Origin: Lentisphaeria bacterium
GTDB lineage: Bacteria > Verrucomicrobiota > Lentisphaeria > Victivallales > Victivallaceae
Length of the DNA: 54,952 nt
Direction: 5' to 3'
Assembly: GCA_017466125.1 (NCBI GenBank)
Contig: JAFTUS010000137.1
Coordinates: forward strand, 1 to 54,952
Each line of letters begins with the position of its first letter. The first letter of the stretch is position 1. The position numbers and the translations under genes are program-made. Shown here piece by piece: positions 35,149 through 43,651 of this stretch. The notes below the pieces were generated by a model that saw nothing but the letters and a program-made list of their open reading frames with translations, did no database searches and had not been told where the DNA came from.

Positions 35149-35880
35149 ATGCGCGAAACAGCGGCGGAAAAAAACAGTCGTCTGCTCTATATCCTGCTCG
35201 CTGTCGGCGGCGGACTTTTCGGCGCGCACAACTTCTACGCCGGACGGCGGAAATGGGCTGTTTTTCAACTGCTGCTGACGGTGTTGAGTTTCGGACTGCT
35301 CGGCGGGATCACATTTCTGACTGTACTTGCGGATATATTCTGTTTTTTCCCGGAAACGGGGGAGTTCCGCAAACGGCGGCTTTTTCCGCTTACCGCAGTC
35401 ATTCTTCTGCTTTTCGCACTTCCGGCGTTGGGGATATACGCTCTTTACCGCCACGAACAGAAGGAACAGTGTTTTTTCAACATTGCCAATATCGGTTTTG
35501 CGCTGAAACAGTATGCGGCGGAACACGCCGGGAAACTGCCGCGGGGGGATAATGACTCCGGGCTGCTGGAGTTGTATGAATTGAATATACCGGCGGAAAG
35601 CATGATCTGTCCGGTGACGGAGGAGCGGAAATACGTCTATCTGGGCGGAGCCGACAGTTCCATGAAGAGGTGTCCTGTTTTTTTTGAACTTCCCACCGGC
35701 CACCGCAGCGGCGAAACCATCGTCCTCTATGCGGACGGCGAACTGGAAACGCTTTCCGTCCCCGGCAGAGAAACCGCCGCAGAGGTATTGGAATATCTGG
35801 AAAAAACCGCCGCAGATGAAAAAAGCAAACACTTTCTGCGCCGGAAACGCATCCTTTTTGAAGAAAACAGTAAACGTTAA
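35149..35880 (+). CDS. TM2-domain protein fused to a pilin-like C-terminal domain
   Basis: A 243-residue protein. Residues 8-65 are a TM2 domain: two TM helices around GGGLFGAHNFYAGRRKWAVFQ and LLGGITFLTVLADIF. A third TM segment (RLFPLTAVILLLFALPALGIYALY) follows at about 80-102. The soluble C-terminal part resembles the globular end of Lentisphaerae pilin-like proteins: CFFNIANIGFALKQYAAEHAGKLP, an ICP motif, KYVYLGG, and near the end HRSGETIVLYADGELETL, which is close to the VLYADGHVE signature. It lacks the FTLIEL leader. The function is unknown. It starts 1 bp after the preceding stop, so the two are coupled. Confidence 0.7.
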   Translation: MRETAAEKNSRLLYILLAVGGGLFGAHNFYAGRRKWAVFQLLLTVLSFGLLGGITFLTVLADIFCFFPETGEFRKRRLFPLTAVILLLFALPALGIYALYRHEQKEQCFFNIANIGFALKQYAAEHAGKLPRGDNDSGLLELYELNIPAESMICPVTEERKYVYLGGADSSMKRCPVFFELPTGHRSGETIVLYADGELETLSVPGRETAAEVLEYLEKTAADEKSKHFLRRKRILFEENSKR

Positions 35881-35899
35881 TAATATGTGAGGTACAGCC

Positions 35900-37054
35900 A
35901 TGTTTCCCTGTGAAAAAAGATTGATCCTTGAGCCGATGCCCGGTTGCGAATGGGCGTCTCAAATGGTGTTGAACCCGGCGATGGTCGCTGATCCGGATGA
36001 TCCGGAAACTCTGCACATGCTGTTCCGCGCCTCCGGGCCGTGGAGCTGCCGCCGGATGGAGGGCAAACCGCTGCCTTACCCCATTTTTATCGGTTACGGT
36101 GTCTCCTGTGACGGCGGGGAGAACTGGGAGTTCGACTTCTCCCGCCCCGCATTGGCTCCTGCGCTTTTGTACGGTCAGGAGGAACTCAAAACCGATTTGC
36201 CGGATTTCTGTCCCGCCAACGGCTGTATCGAAGACCCGAGACTTTTCTATTTTGAAAATGAACTCTTTTTGAGCGTCGCCTGCCGTGTGTTTCCCCCCGG
36301 CCCCTACTGGGAACACGATCAGCCCGATCAGTGTATGCCGGAGTGGGCAAAACAGGAAAATATGCCCGATTTCATCCGGAAAAATACAACTGTGACTTTG
36401 CTTTACCGGGTCGATCTGACGGCGTTGAAAGAGAAATGCTATGACTATGCCTTTTCGTACGTTTCTCCGCTGCACGAACCCAACCGGTGCGATAACCGTG
36501 ATGTCTTTCTCTTTCCCCGCCGCCTGAAAATCAACGGGAAAGAAAAAATCATCTGCATCCACCGCCCCGCAACTCCGGCGGCGTATGACGGTTTTGAAGA
36601 CATCAGAAAGCCCGCCATATTCCTTGCGGCGGCGGACACCTTTGAGGACTTTGCCAACGGAAAAGCGGAACAGTGCTGCATCCACGTTCCAACGGAACCG
36701 TGGGAGGCAAACCGGGTCGGCGGCAGTTGGGCTCCGCTGGAACTTTCCCCCGGAGAGTGGCTGCTGCCGTTCCACGGCAAACAGGATGAAAAGGTCGGCT
36801 ATACCCAGTCGTTCATGATTTTGGAAGAACAGGAAAGCGGCTTCCCGATCGTCACGCACCGCTGCAAGGAGCGTCTTTTCTACGCAGATACCGACTGGGA
36901 ACTTGCAGGAGTGTTTCCGACGCCCTGTCTTTTCACCTGTTCCGGCATCGTCCGCCCGGACGGTTCACTGCTGATGGGCTACGGAGCGGCAGACTCCGTG
37001 ATCGGGCTTCTGAAAACCGATTTCAAATCGCTGCTCGAAAAGATCCGCAGTTGA
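35900..37054 (+). CDS. GH130-like glycoside phosphorylase or hydrolase
   Basis: A 384-residue five-bladed propeller type enzyme. It has early NPAMV, then GCIEDPRLFYFENELFL (the ED motif holding the likely catalytic Asp), NRCDNRDVFLFPRR, GGSWAPLEL and GYGAADSVIGL at the end. This order is typical of GH130 (beta-mannoside phosphorylases and related hydrolases), with the glycine-rich phosphate-handling segment less canonical, so hydrolase activity is possible. No signal peptide, hence cytoplasmic. It is the last gene of the carB-phosphatase-hypothetical-TM2 run, 19 bp after the TM2 gene. Confidence 0.75.
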   Translation: MFPCEKRLILEPMPGCEWASQMVLNPAMVADPDDPETLHMLFRASGPWSCRRMEGKPLPYPIFIGYGVSCDGGENWEFDFSRPALAPALLYGQEELKTDLPDFCPANGCIEDPRLFYFENELFLSVACRVFPPGPYWEHDQPDQCMPEWAKQENMPDFIRKNTTVTLLYRVDLTALKEKCYDYAFSYVSPLHEPNRCDNRDVFLFPRRLKINGKEKIICIHRPATPAAYDGFEDIRKPAIFLAAADTFEDFANGKAEQCCIHVPTEPWEANRVGGSWAPLELSPGEWLLPFHGKQDEKVGYTQSFMILEEQESGFPIVTHRCKERLFYADTDWELAGVFPTPCLFTCSGIVRPDGSLLMGYGAADSVIGLLKTDFKSLLEKIRS

Positions 37055-37182
37055 TGCCGCTTCCTGTTGGCTGAAACAAACACTCCGCAGTATAGCACCG
37101 CGAAAGCAAAACTCCAACTTGAAATCGCAGATTTTTTTCTGTGGAGTTGTTGGTATTTTTGTGGATTGAAAGTGAATTTCAG

Positions 37183-37212
37183 TTGCAAAATCCGTTTTCT
37201 GTGGCATATTAT
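37183..37212 (+). promoter_or_regulatory. Likely promoter of panB-nadC-ruvA
   Basis: TTGCAA at 37183-37188, an 18-bp spacer and TATTAT at 37207-37212. Right after it GTTGA CAGA TCAAC (37215-37228) is a small perfect hairpin or operator-like palindrome just before the GGGAGG ribosome-binding site. Confidence 0.5.
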
Positions 37213-37243
37213 ATGTTGACAGATCAACAGGGAGGATTTCCAA

Positions 37244-38038
37244 ATGGCTGAAATCACTGTAAATACGTTCCATAAACGGAAAAATACAAACGAAAAACTG
37301 GTCATGGTCACCGCATACGATGCCATCGGTGCTGCGGCGGCTTATGAAGCCGGTATCGATATCCTGCTGGCAGGAGACTCCATGGCGAATACCGCTCTGG
37401 GGTTCAAAAATACCCTGCCGCTCTCCATGGAAGAGGCTCTTTTTCATACCGCCGCCGTCAAACGGGGCGCACCCGATGCCTTCGTCATCTTCGACATGCC
37501 CTTCATGAGTTACCAGATCAGCGATGAAGAGGCTCTGCGCAACGCCGCCCGCGCCATAAAAGAGATCAACGCCGATGCCGTGAAACTGGAAGGCGGCGCA
37601 GATCATGCCCCCCTGATCGCCAAACTGGTCAATGCCGGTATCCCCGTCATGGCGCATATCGGACTTCTGCCGCAGAAAGTCAAGACTTCCGGCGGGTACA
37701 AAGCCGCCGGAAAAACCGAAGATGCCGCCAGACAACTTCTGGAAGATGCCCGCAAAGTGGAAGAGGCGGGAGCCTTTTCGGTCGTCCTTGAATGTATGCC
37801 CGCCGATGTTGCCGCAGAAATCACCGCCGCGATCACCATTCCGACGATCGGGATCGGTTCGGGTGCGGGGTGCAGCGGTCAGGTTCAGGTATTGACGGAT
37901 GTTCTGGGGTTGAGCAGTTTCACCCCCCGTCATGCAAAACATTATGCCGAAATCGGCGAAATCATGCGGAACGCACTCAAACAATACGCCAACGATGTCC
38001 GGCAGGGAACGTTCCCCGGTAAAGAAAACTCATTTTAA
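37244..38038 (+). CDS. panB: 3-methyl-2-oxobutanoate hydroxymethyltransferase
   Basis: PanB transfers a hydroxymethyl group from methylene-THF to alpha-ketoisovalerate, giving ketopantoate for pantothenate and CoA. The 264-residue length is typical. Motifs: VTAYDA, LAGDSMANTALGF (metal Asp and Ser), LEGG, VMAHIGLLPQ, AGAFSVVLECMP (catalytic Glu) and TIGIGSGAGCSGQVQVL. GGGAGG precedes the ATG. It is the first gene of a run with nadC (17 bp) and ruvA. panC and panD are not in the window. Confidence 0.95.
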   Translation: MAEITVNTFHKRKNTNEKLVMVTAYDAIGAAAAYEAGIDILLAGDSMANTALGFKNTLPLSMEEALFHTAAVKRGAPDAFVIFDMPFMSYQISDEEALRNAARAIKEINADAVKLEGGADHAPLIAKLVNAGIPVMAHIGLLPQKVKTSGGYKAAGKTEDAARQLLEDARKVEEAGAFSVVLECMPADVAAEITAAITIPTIGIGSGAGCSGQVQVLTDVLGLSSFTPRHAKHYAEIGEIMRNALKQYANDVRQGTFPGKENSF

Positions 38039-38055
38039 CAGAAGGAAAATCCGTT

Positions 38056-38931
38056 ATGAACAATATTCCCGAAATCAACTGGAAACGGGTCGATGCTCTG
38101 ATCACTCTCGCTCTGGAAGAAGACCTCGATACGCTCGGAGATACCACCACCAATTCTGTCGTTCCGGCAGAGGCTATGGCAACTGCTGTCCTCATCTGCA
38201 AAGAACCTGATATGATCGTCGCCGGACTGGAAGTCGCAGAACGGGTCTTCAAAACCGTTGATCATAATTTGAATTTCACCAGTCTGAAACAGGATGGCGA
38301 CCGCTGCAATGTGGGCGACCATATCGCCACGATCACCGGTTCCGCCCGTGCGCTGCTCACGGCAGAACGTACCGCGTTGAACTTTCTGCAGCGGCTCTGC
38401 GGCGTAGCCACCACCTCCGGAAAATACGCCGCCGCACTCGCCGGTTCCAAGACCGTCGCCCTCGACACCCGTAAAACGACCCCCGGTTACCGCAATCTGG
38501 AAAAATATGCCGTCGCCGTCGGCGGGGCGACCAACCACCGCATCGGTCTTTACGACCGTATCATGATCAAAGACAACCACCGTGAAATGGCGGCTATGGA
38601 AGGCCCCGGCGGGATCGCCCGCTCTGTGGAACGCGCCCGCGCCATGTATCCGCAGCTGGAAGTCGAAGTCGAAGCCGACCGCCTCGAAGAGGTGCAGGAG
38701 GCTCTCGACGCCAAAGCCGAACACATCATGCTCGACAATATGTCCGATGAGATGATGGCAGAAGCCGTTAAAATGGTCGGAGGCAAAGCCAAACTGGAAG
38801 CCTCCGGCGGCATCACCATCGAAAGACTTCCCCGCATCGGTAAAATCGGTGTGGATTTCGTCTCTGCCGGAGCATTGACCCATTCGGTCAAAGCCGCCGA
38901 CATCTCTCTCGATATTCAGGTGAGCAAATGA
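38056..38931 (+). CDS. nadC: Nicotinate-nucleotide pyrophosphorylase (quinolinate phosphoribosyltransferase)
   Basis: NadC converts quinolinate and PRPP to nicotinate mononucleotide in de novo NAD synthesis. The 291-residue protein has the N-terminal DTLGDTTT, TAERTALNFLQRLCGVAT, LDTRKTTPGYRNLEKYAV, GATNHRIGLYDRIMIKDNH, EVEVEADRLEE and EASGGIT with FVSAGALTHS. These cover the PRPP and quinolinate sites. Its stop overlaps the ruvA start (ATGA at 38928). Confidence 0.95.
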   Translation: MNNIPEINWKRVDALITLALEEDLDTLGDTTTNSVVPAEAMATAVLICKEPDMIVAGLEVAERVFKTVDHNLNFTSLKQDGDRCNVGDHIATITGSARALLTAERTALNFLQRLCGVATTSGKYAAALAGSKTVALDTRKTTPGYRNLEKYAVAVGGATNHRIGLYDRIMIKDNHREMAAMEGPGGIARSVERARAMYPQLEVEVEADRLEEVQEALDAKAEHIMLDNMSDEMMAEAVKMVGGKAKLEASGGITIERLPRIGKIGVDFVSAGALTHSVKAADISLDIQVSK

Positions 38932-39527
38932 TCGCCCGTCTGACAGGAGTTCTGGCAGAAAGCAGTTACACCCAGTGTATCATCGACGTTCACGGCGTCG
39001 GATATGAAGTAGCAATACCGCTCTCCACATTCGACAAACTGCCGCAGCCGGGGAATGAGGTCAAACTTCACATCCATACGCAGGTGCGGGAGGATGCCAT
39101 TTCGCTTTTCGGTTTTGCAACTACGGATGAAAAGGCTCTCTTCAAAAAGTTGATCGACGTTTCGGGCATCGGCGGGAAATTGGCATTGAGCGTGCTTTCC
39201 GCCATGCCGGTTTCCACATTTGTTTCGGCGGTGGTCAACGGAGACGTCAAGGCTCTTTCACGGATCAACGGCATCGGGAAACGTACCGCAGAACGCATGA
39301 TCGTGGAGTTGAAAGACAAACTCTCCGCTCTGGGAATGGGCGATGCGGCACCGGCGGCGGTCAAGGCGTCTGCGGCGGTCAATGATGCCTGTCTTGCGCT
39401 GGAACAACTCGGTTTCAAGCGCGATGCCATCGACAAGACCATTCAGGCTCTGCTGACCGAACTCCCCGAAGAGGAACATACCGTGGACAATCTGCTCCGC
39501 AAGGCGATCATACGCCTCAATTTCTGA
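38928..39527 (+). CDS. ruvA: Holliday junction branch-migration protein RuvA
   Basis: The 199-residue protein has the OB-fold N-terminal domain (MIARLTGVLAESSYTQCIIDVHGVGYEV), two helix-hairpin-helix motifs (LIDVSGIGGKLALSVLS and LSRINGIGKRTAERMIVEL) and a C-terminal three-helix domain that contacts RuvB. It binds four-way junctions and loads the RuvB motor. ruvB and ruvC are not adjacent. It is translationally coupled to nadC and terminated by the large hairpin just downstream. Confidence 0.95.
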   Translation: MIARLTGVLAESSYTQCIIDVHGVGYEVAIPLSTFDKLPQPGNEVKLHIHTQVREDAISLFGFATTDEKALFKKLIDVSGIGGKLALSVLSAMPVSTFVSAVVNGDVKALSRINGIGKRTAERMIVELKDKLSALGMGDAAPAAVKASAAVNDACLALEQLGFKRDAIDKTIQALLTELPEEEHTVDNLLRKAIIRLNF

Positions 39528-39560
39528 ATTCGTTTTCTCTTCTGACGGAACGGCACAAAA

Positions 39561-39620
39561 AGGGCGAACGTCAACGGAGAAAAAGATTTGTGCATCTTCT
39601 CCGTTCAGACTGTCCGCCCT
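39561..39620. terminator. Long bidirectional hairpin between convergent ruvA and ACT gene
   Basis: AGGGCG (39561-39566) pairs with CGCCCT (39615-39620), and AACGGAGAA (39573-39581) pairs with TTCTCCGTT (39597-39605). This makes an interrupted stem of about 15 bp. T runs are short on both sides. Confidence 0.6.
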
Positions 39621-39635
39621 GATCGTTTTGTGATC

Positions 39636-40064
39636 TTATGCAAAAAGTTCGCCGGTCGTAAAAATAGTGACCGGTTCGTTCTTCAGTTTGGCGATCGCCT
39701 CTTCCGGGTTTTCAAAACGGAAAACATTGACTGCACTGTTATCCTTGCCGGTGGCAAAGGCGTACATGTATTCGACCTGCAGTTCGTATTTGTCGATAAT
39801 GCTGAGCAAATCGGCAAGTCCTCCGGCGTAATCCGGTACTTTGAGTGCCAGAACATCGGCTTCATTGACGACAAAACCAGCCTTTTCCAGCACCTCTTTT
39901 GCTTTGGCATGTTCCGGCAGGAGCAGACGCAAAATACCGAATTTCTGCGTATCGGCAAGCGAAAGCGTACGAATATTCAAATTATTGTCTTTCAATACCT
40001 TGCACACAGAACTCAAAGTCCCCGGACGGTTTTCGATAAAGAGTGAAAGTTGTTTTACCAGCAT
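39636..40064 (-). CDS. Tandem ACT-domain amino-acid-binding protein
   Basis: From ATG 40064 (GGGAGG upstream) the product has 142 residues; the longer frame into iorB is not credible. Two ACT domains are seen: residues 1-65 (QLSLFIENRPGTLSSVCKVLKDNNLNIRTLSL) and 70-142 (VPDYAGGLADLLSIIDKYELQVEYMYAF). Such COG4747-type proteins are found beside iorAB and phenylacetate-CoA ligase genes in anaerobes and probably sense an aromatic amino acid. It is the last gene of the nusA-iorB run, 13 bp after iorB. Confidence 0.8.
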   Translation of the reverse strand: MLVKQLSLFIENRPGTLSSVCKVLKDNNLNIRTLSLADTQKFGILRLLLPEHAKAKEVLEKAGFVVNEADVLALKVPDYAGGLADLLSIIDKYELQVEYMYAFATGKDNSAVNVFRFENPEEAIAKLKNEPVTIFTTGELFA

Positions 40065-40077
40065 AATGACCTCCCTG

Positions 40078-40560
40078 TTATTTGGAACTTTTTCCGAGAC
40101 GGAACATATCTTCATTGAGTTGATGAACTTTTTCCGGCAAATTCTCCTTGAGAACTTCCAGCCACTCCGCTTCGCTCCGGTCAAAATGCGCGGCAAGTGC
40201 GCCGAGCATCAGCGTATTCAAAGCCTTGGGGTGCGCCAGTTTATCCATGGGAACCGACGCAGGAGTGATAAGCACACCGCCTTCGCGGAGTTTGTGGATA
40301 TTGTTGTCGATCTGGGTCTCCTCAAGGATCACCAGATAATCGCTTTCCCCTTCGGGAACCATCGGACTTGCCACGTTCTTGCCGAAACGGACTTCGCTGG
40401 AAACAGAGCCGCCGCGCTGACTCATGCCGTGGACTTCGCTCTTTTTGACATCGTATCCGGCACGGAACATCACTTCTGCAAAAATATCCGTAACTTTCAA
40501 GACTCCCTGACCGCCCAAACCGGCAACGGTAACATTGATCGTTTTATCCATAATCTTCAT
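40078..40560 (-). CDS. iorB: Indolepyruvate ferredoxin oxidoreductase, beta subunit
   Basis: The 160-residue pyruvate-ferredoxin oxidoreductase gamma-type domain has VAGLGGQGVLKVTDI at the start, the typical SEVHGMSQRGGSVSSEVRFG and later NTLMLGALAAH. With IorA it oxidises aryl pyruvates (from Trp, Phe, Tyr) with CoA to aryl-acetyl-CoA. The ATG at 40560 overlaps the iorA stop (ATGA); a second ATG at 40551 is also possible. Confidence 0.9.
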   Translation of the reverse strand: MKIMDKTINVTVAGLGGQGVLKVTDIFAEVMFRAGYDVKKSEVHGMSQRGGSVSSEVRFGKNVASPMVPEGESDYLVILEETQIDNNIHKLREGGVLITPASVPMDKLAHPKALNTLMLGALAAHFDRSEAEWLEVLKENLPEKVHQLNEDMFRLGKSSK

Positions 40561-42134
40561 TTCCCTTCACTCTGTTTCATTTTTGCCAGTGCGATAATGC
40601 AGGGGCGGCGGACGATGATAACACTCAAATCATTTGAAGCCAAACGGTTGAGCAGCAGTTCCCTGAAACGTTCCGTCTCTTTGGTGGAGTCGATCACATC
40701 CACATGATCCACCCCGATACCTTCGCAGACTTTCTCAATGGAGACCTGCGGGGCGGGGGTGTGATCGAGTTTGCGCCCGGTACTGGGATTTTCCTGCATA
40801 CCGGTCATGGCGGTAATGCTGTTGTCGAGGATCAGCACAACGTGTCCGGTGGCGGGGCGGTTGTAGACCATTTCCACAATGCCGTTGATGCCGGTGTGCA
40901 TAAAGGTACTGTCACCGATCACGCTGACCACCCGGCGGGCTTCGGCTTCGGGCAGAACTTTGCGCATACCGAGACCGACCGTCACGCTTGCGCCCATGCA
41001 AACGCAGGTATCGACTGCCTCAAACGGAGGCAGTACGCCGAGCGTGTAACAACCGATGTCGCCGGAAACGATGCACTTGGTATCGCGCAGGACTTCGTAC
41101 GTTTTCCGATGCGGACATCCGGGGCAGAGCTGCGGGGGTTTTCCGGCAGGGATGACCCGGTCAGGCGTGGTATCGTTGGCGATGAGTTTACGCACCCGCT
41201 GAACATTGAGTTCGCCGAAACGGAACTCTTCGGCTTTGCCTTCGACCCGGATACCGGCGGCGTTGATGGCATCCGCCAGAACGGGGTCGCCCTCTTCCAC
41301 AACGACACAGCGTTTCACGGAGGCGGCAAATTTGCGGATCGCCTCCATCGGGAGCGGATAAGTAAAACCGAGTTTCAGCACCGAGGCTTCGGGAGCGGCA
41401 TCCAGCACATGCTGATAACTGATGCCGGAGGTGATGATGCCGAGTTCATCGGATTTGCGGATCTCACGGATGAATTTGCCCTGATTGTTCCAATCCTCCA
41501 GATCGTGCAGATTTTTGCGGATGCGCCGGTGGGCGATGCGGGCGTATGCGGGGATCATCACATTGCTTTTGGGGTCTTTATCAAAGTGTCCTTCTGCGGG
41601 TTTGCGGAAGTTTCCGCGCCGTTCCAGCACACATTTGGAGTGGCAGACACGGGTGGTCATGCGGAACAGCACCGGACAGCGGTATTTTTCGGCGACGTCG
41701 TATGCTTCGATGAGGAAATCGTATGCCTCCTGACTGTCGGCGGGTTCAAACATGGGGATCGCGGCGGCAGTTGCATACCGGCGGTTGTCCTGTTCGTTCT
41801 GGCTGGATGCCATGCCGGGGTCATCAGCAGTAACGATGACCAATCCGCCGGGCGTTCCGCTGTAAGCGATGGTAAAGAGCGGGTCGGCGGCGACATTGAG
41901 GCCGACATGTTTCATCGTGACCAGACTGCGCCCGTTGGCGTAGGCACAGCCGATCGCCACTTCGAGAGCGGCTTTTTCGTTGGGTGCCCATTCGGCGGAA
42001 CCGCCGAGTTTGCTGAATTCATCAAGGATCTCCGAGGAGGGAGTGCCGGGATAACCGACCCCCCAGTTCACTCCGCAATCGTAAGCGGCATAAGCGATGG
42101 CTTCATTGCCGCTGGCAAGCAGACGTTGTGACAT
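40557..42134 (-). CDS. iorA: Indolepyruvate ferredoxin oxidoreductase, alpha subunit, lacking the ferredoxin domain
   Basis: A 525-residue protein. The N-terminal half is the pyrimidine-binding domain (GVGYPGTPSSEILDEF, NEKAALEVAIG, DDPGMASSQNEQDNR). CPGCPHRK at C337-C340 and the TPP domain follow (SGDIGCYTLGVLPPF, SVIGDSTFMHTGING). It ends VIIVRRPCIIALAKMKQ, just where many homologues continue into a C-terminal two-[4Fe-4S] domain. The stop overlaps iorB, so no frameshifted remnant of that domain is present. Either the organism uses a shorter subfamily (I recall similar lengths in Bacteroides) or electrons leave by another route. Confidence 0.9.
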   Translation of the reverse strand: MSQRLLASGNEAIAYAAYDCGVNWGVGYPGTPSSEILDEFSKLGGSAEWAPNEKAALEVAIGCAYANGRSLVTMKHVGLNVAADPLFTIAYSGTPGGLVIVTADDPGMASSQNEQDNRRYATAAAIPMFEPADSQEAYDFLIEAYDVAEKYRCPVLFRMTTRVCHSKCVLERRGNFRKPAEGHFDKDPKSNVMIPAYARIAHRRIRKNLHDLEDWNNQGKFIREIRKSDELGIITSGISYQHVLDAAPEASVLKLGFTYPLPMEAIRKFAASVKRCVVVEEGDPVLADAINAAGIRVEGKAEEFRFGELNVQRVRKLIANDTTPDRVIPAGKPPQLCPGCPHRKTYEVLRDTKCIVSGDIGCYTLGVLPPFEAVDTCVCMGASVTVGLGMRKVLPEAEARRVVSVIGDSTFMHTGINGIVEMVYNRPATGHVVLILDNSITAMTGMQENPSTGRKLDHTPAPQVSIEKVCEGIGVDHVDVIDSTKETERFRELLLNRLASNDLSVIIVRRPCIIALAKMKQSEGK

Positions 42135-42137
42135 AAT

Positions 42138-43649
42138 TCAATACTCCTGTTCTGTTATTTTAGTAAGTTCTGCAATCAATTTTTCCTGATCGACAGAACG
42201 CATTTCCACGGTTTCTGCGAGTTGCTCCAACTCCATTTGTTCAGGGGTAAATCCGGGATCATTGAGCAAACGCAGTATCTCATTGAGCTGCCCCGCAACG
42301 GCGGCGAGTTCCTGAACTTTTTCCTGCGGCAGTTTTTCCGGATCGCTGTTCATCGTGCCGAGATAGTCCAGAAATTCCATACGCTCTTCCGTCAGTTCCA
42401 CGATGTCGGAACGGATGGGGGCTTTGGGTTCATCATCGTAACGGTTGTAGTTGCCGGAGAGTTCTTCAAAACGTTCTTCGGCATAGTTGTAGAATACCAC
42501 CTGCTGTGCTTCATCGGCAAAGTGCAGTTTCTCTCTGCCGAAAGCACGGGCGAAAAAGTCTTCAAATTCCAGTTCGCGTGCGTAGCAGTTGTCCAGAATG
42601 AAACTGTCCACCTCCGTCGGAGTCAGCGGGGAACCGACCTCTGCCAGCATCGTTTGAAGAGCGGAAGTTTCACCTTTGGAAATGGATAATCCCTCCGGCA
42701 GATGTGTTTCGCCGTGGTCATGGTCACAACCGCATTCACAGTGATCGTGTTCATGCTCCTTCCGGCTTGCGGCGGAAACAAGGATGGTATGTTCCCCGTT
42801 GTCGCCGATCTGGATACGCAGACTTTTGCGGATAAATTCATCCAGCGAAGCCCCGGTCTCTGCGGCGGGCAGTTCCTTGCCGCCGAGGTAAAAACTCCAT
42901 GCAAGCTGATCGGGGATCTCCAGATAATCTTCAAAACGGTCGATCTCTTTCTGAACGGCATTTTCAAAGGCGGTGATCCATGTTTTCAATTCGGAGGAAC
43001 GGCGTTTTTCGCCGGAAAGATACTCAAAGCGCACTTTGCCGCTCATGAAATCCTCCACCGTACAGAGCAGCGCATCTCCTGCGGAAAATTCGTATTCCGC
43101 ATAGAAATCCGTCATATCCCAAACCTGAATGGTGATCTGTTCTTCCGGCTGACGGGAGGTGCGCAAACGGCTGTTTGCGGGGGAGTCCGCCATAAAGACG
43201 TCAAAAATCTGCTCCGAGCCGAGGAGCATGTAGTACGGGAAGATCTGAAGCAGCGGAGATGCGATCTCCTTTGTTTTCAATGCTGCGCCGTCTGCGGCGG
43301 AAAGCATCGTTTCCGAGGGAAAAACCTCTTCAAAGAGAAACGGGGCAAAACGGTGACCGGGAATGAGGATATTGCTGCTGATCTCCCATTCATCCGGGGT
43401 GACGATAATGCGGAAATCTTTGAAAAAGCGACTCCGCAGCTGATATTCGCCCGAACCGTTGGAAAAGTAGGTATCACTGCCGGAGATAAGCCGGTCGATA
43501 CGGTTCTGCAAGTTCTGCGCTTTGCCCGAGGCAAGTTCCCTGAGCATGCCGCTCATGGTGACTTTGCCCTCCGGAGAGGCGGCGGTCAATTTTTCCAGTG
43601 CGGCTTCCAATACGGAAAGCGGAAGTTGATCGGATTTTGTCTCTGCCAT
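42138..43649 (-). CDS. Hypothetical 503-residue protein with a His/Cys/Asp-rich metal-site-like segment
   Basis: I do not recognise the family. The first 75 residues look like a winged-helix or HTH-type fold (LPLSVLEAALEKLTAAS, VTMSGMLREL, GEYQLRSRFF). The middle has beta-rich text (EQITIQVWDMTDFY) and WSFYLGGKELP, as in plasmid pRiA4b ORF-3-type domains, though that is a weak likeness. At about 298-316 a segment reads HEHDHCECGCDHDHGETH, typical of metal chelation. The C-terminal 170 residues are acidic and helical. It starts 2 bp after truB and ends 3 bp before iorA, so it is expressed with them. ATG 43649 is the only sensible start. Confidence 0.75.
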   Translation of the reverse strand: MAETKSDQLPLSVLEAALEKLTAASPEGKVTMSGMLRELASGKAQNLQNRIDRLISGSDTYFSNGSGEYQLRSRFFKDFRIIVTPDEWEISSNILIPGHRFAPFLFEEVFPSETMLSAADGAALKTKEIASPLLQIFPYYMLLGSEQIFDVFMADSPANSRLRTSRQPEEQITIQVWDMTDFYAEYEFSAGDALLCTVEDFMSGKVRFEYLSGEKRRSSELKTWITAFENAVQKEIDRFEDYLEIPDQLAWSFYLGGKELPAAETGASLDEFIRKSLRIQIGDNGEHTILVSAASRKEHEHDHCECGCDHDHGETHLPEGLSISKGETSALQTMLAEVGSPLTPTEVDSFILDNCYARELEFEDFFARAFGREKLHFADEAQQVVFYNYAEERFEELSGNYNRYDDEPKAPIRSDIVELTEERMEFLDYLGTMNSDPEKLPQEKVQELAAVAGQLNEILRLLNDPGFTPEQMELEQLAETVEMRSVDQEKLIAELTKITEQEY

Positions 43650-43651
43650 GA

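Noticed and set aside
40470..40620. Frameshift that removed the ferredoxin domain of IorA
   Set aside because: The stop overlaps the iorB start, and no Cys-rich C-x2-C-x2-C-x3-C text exists in any frame nearby.
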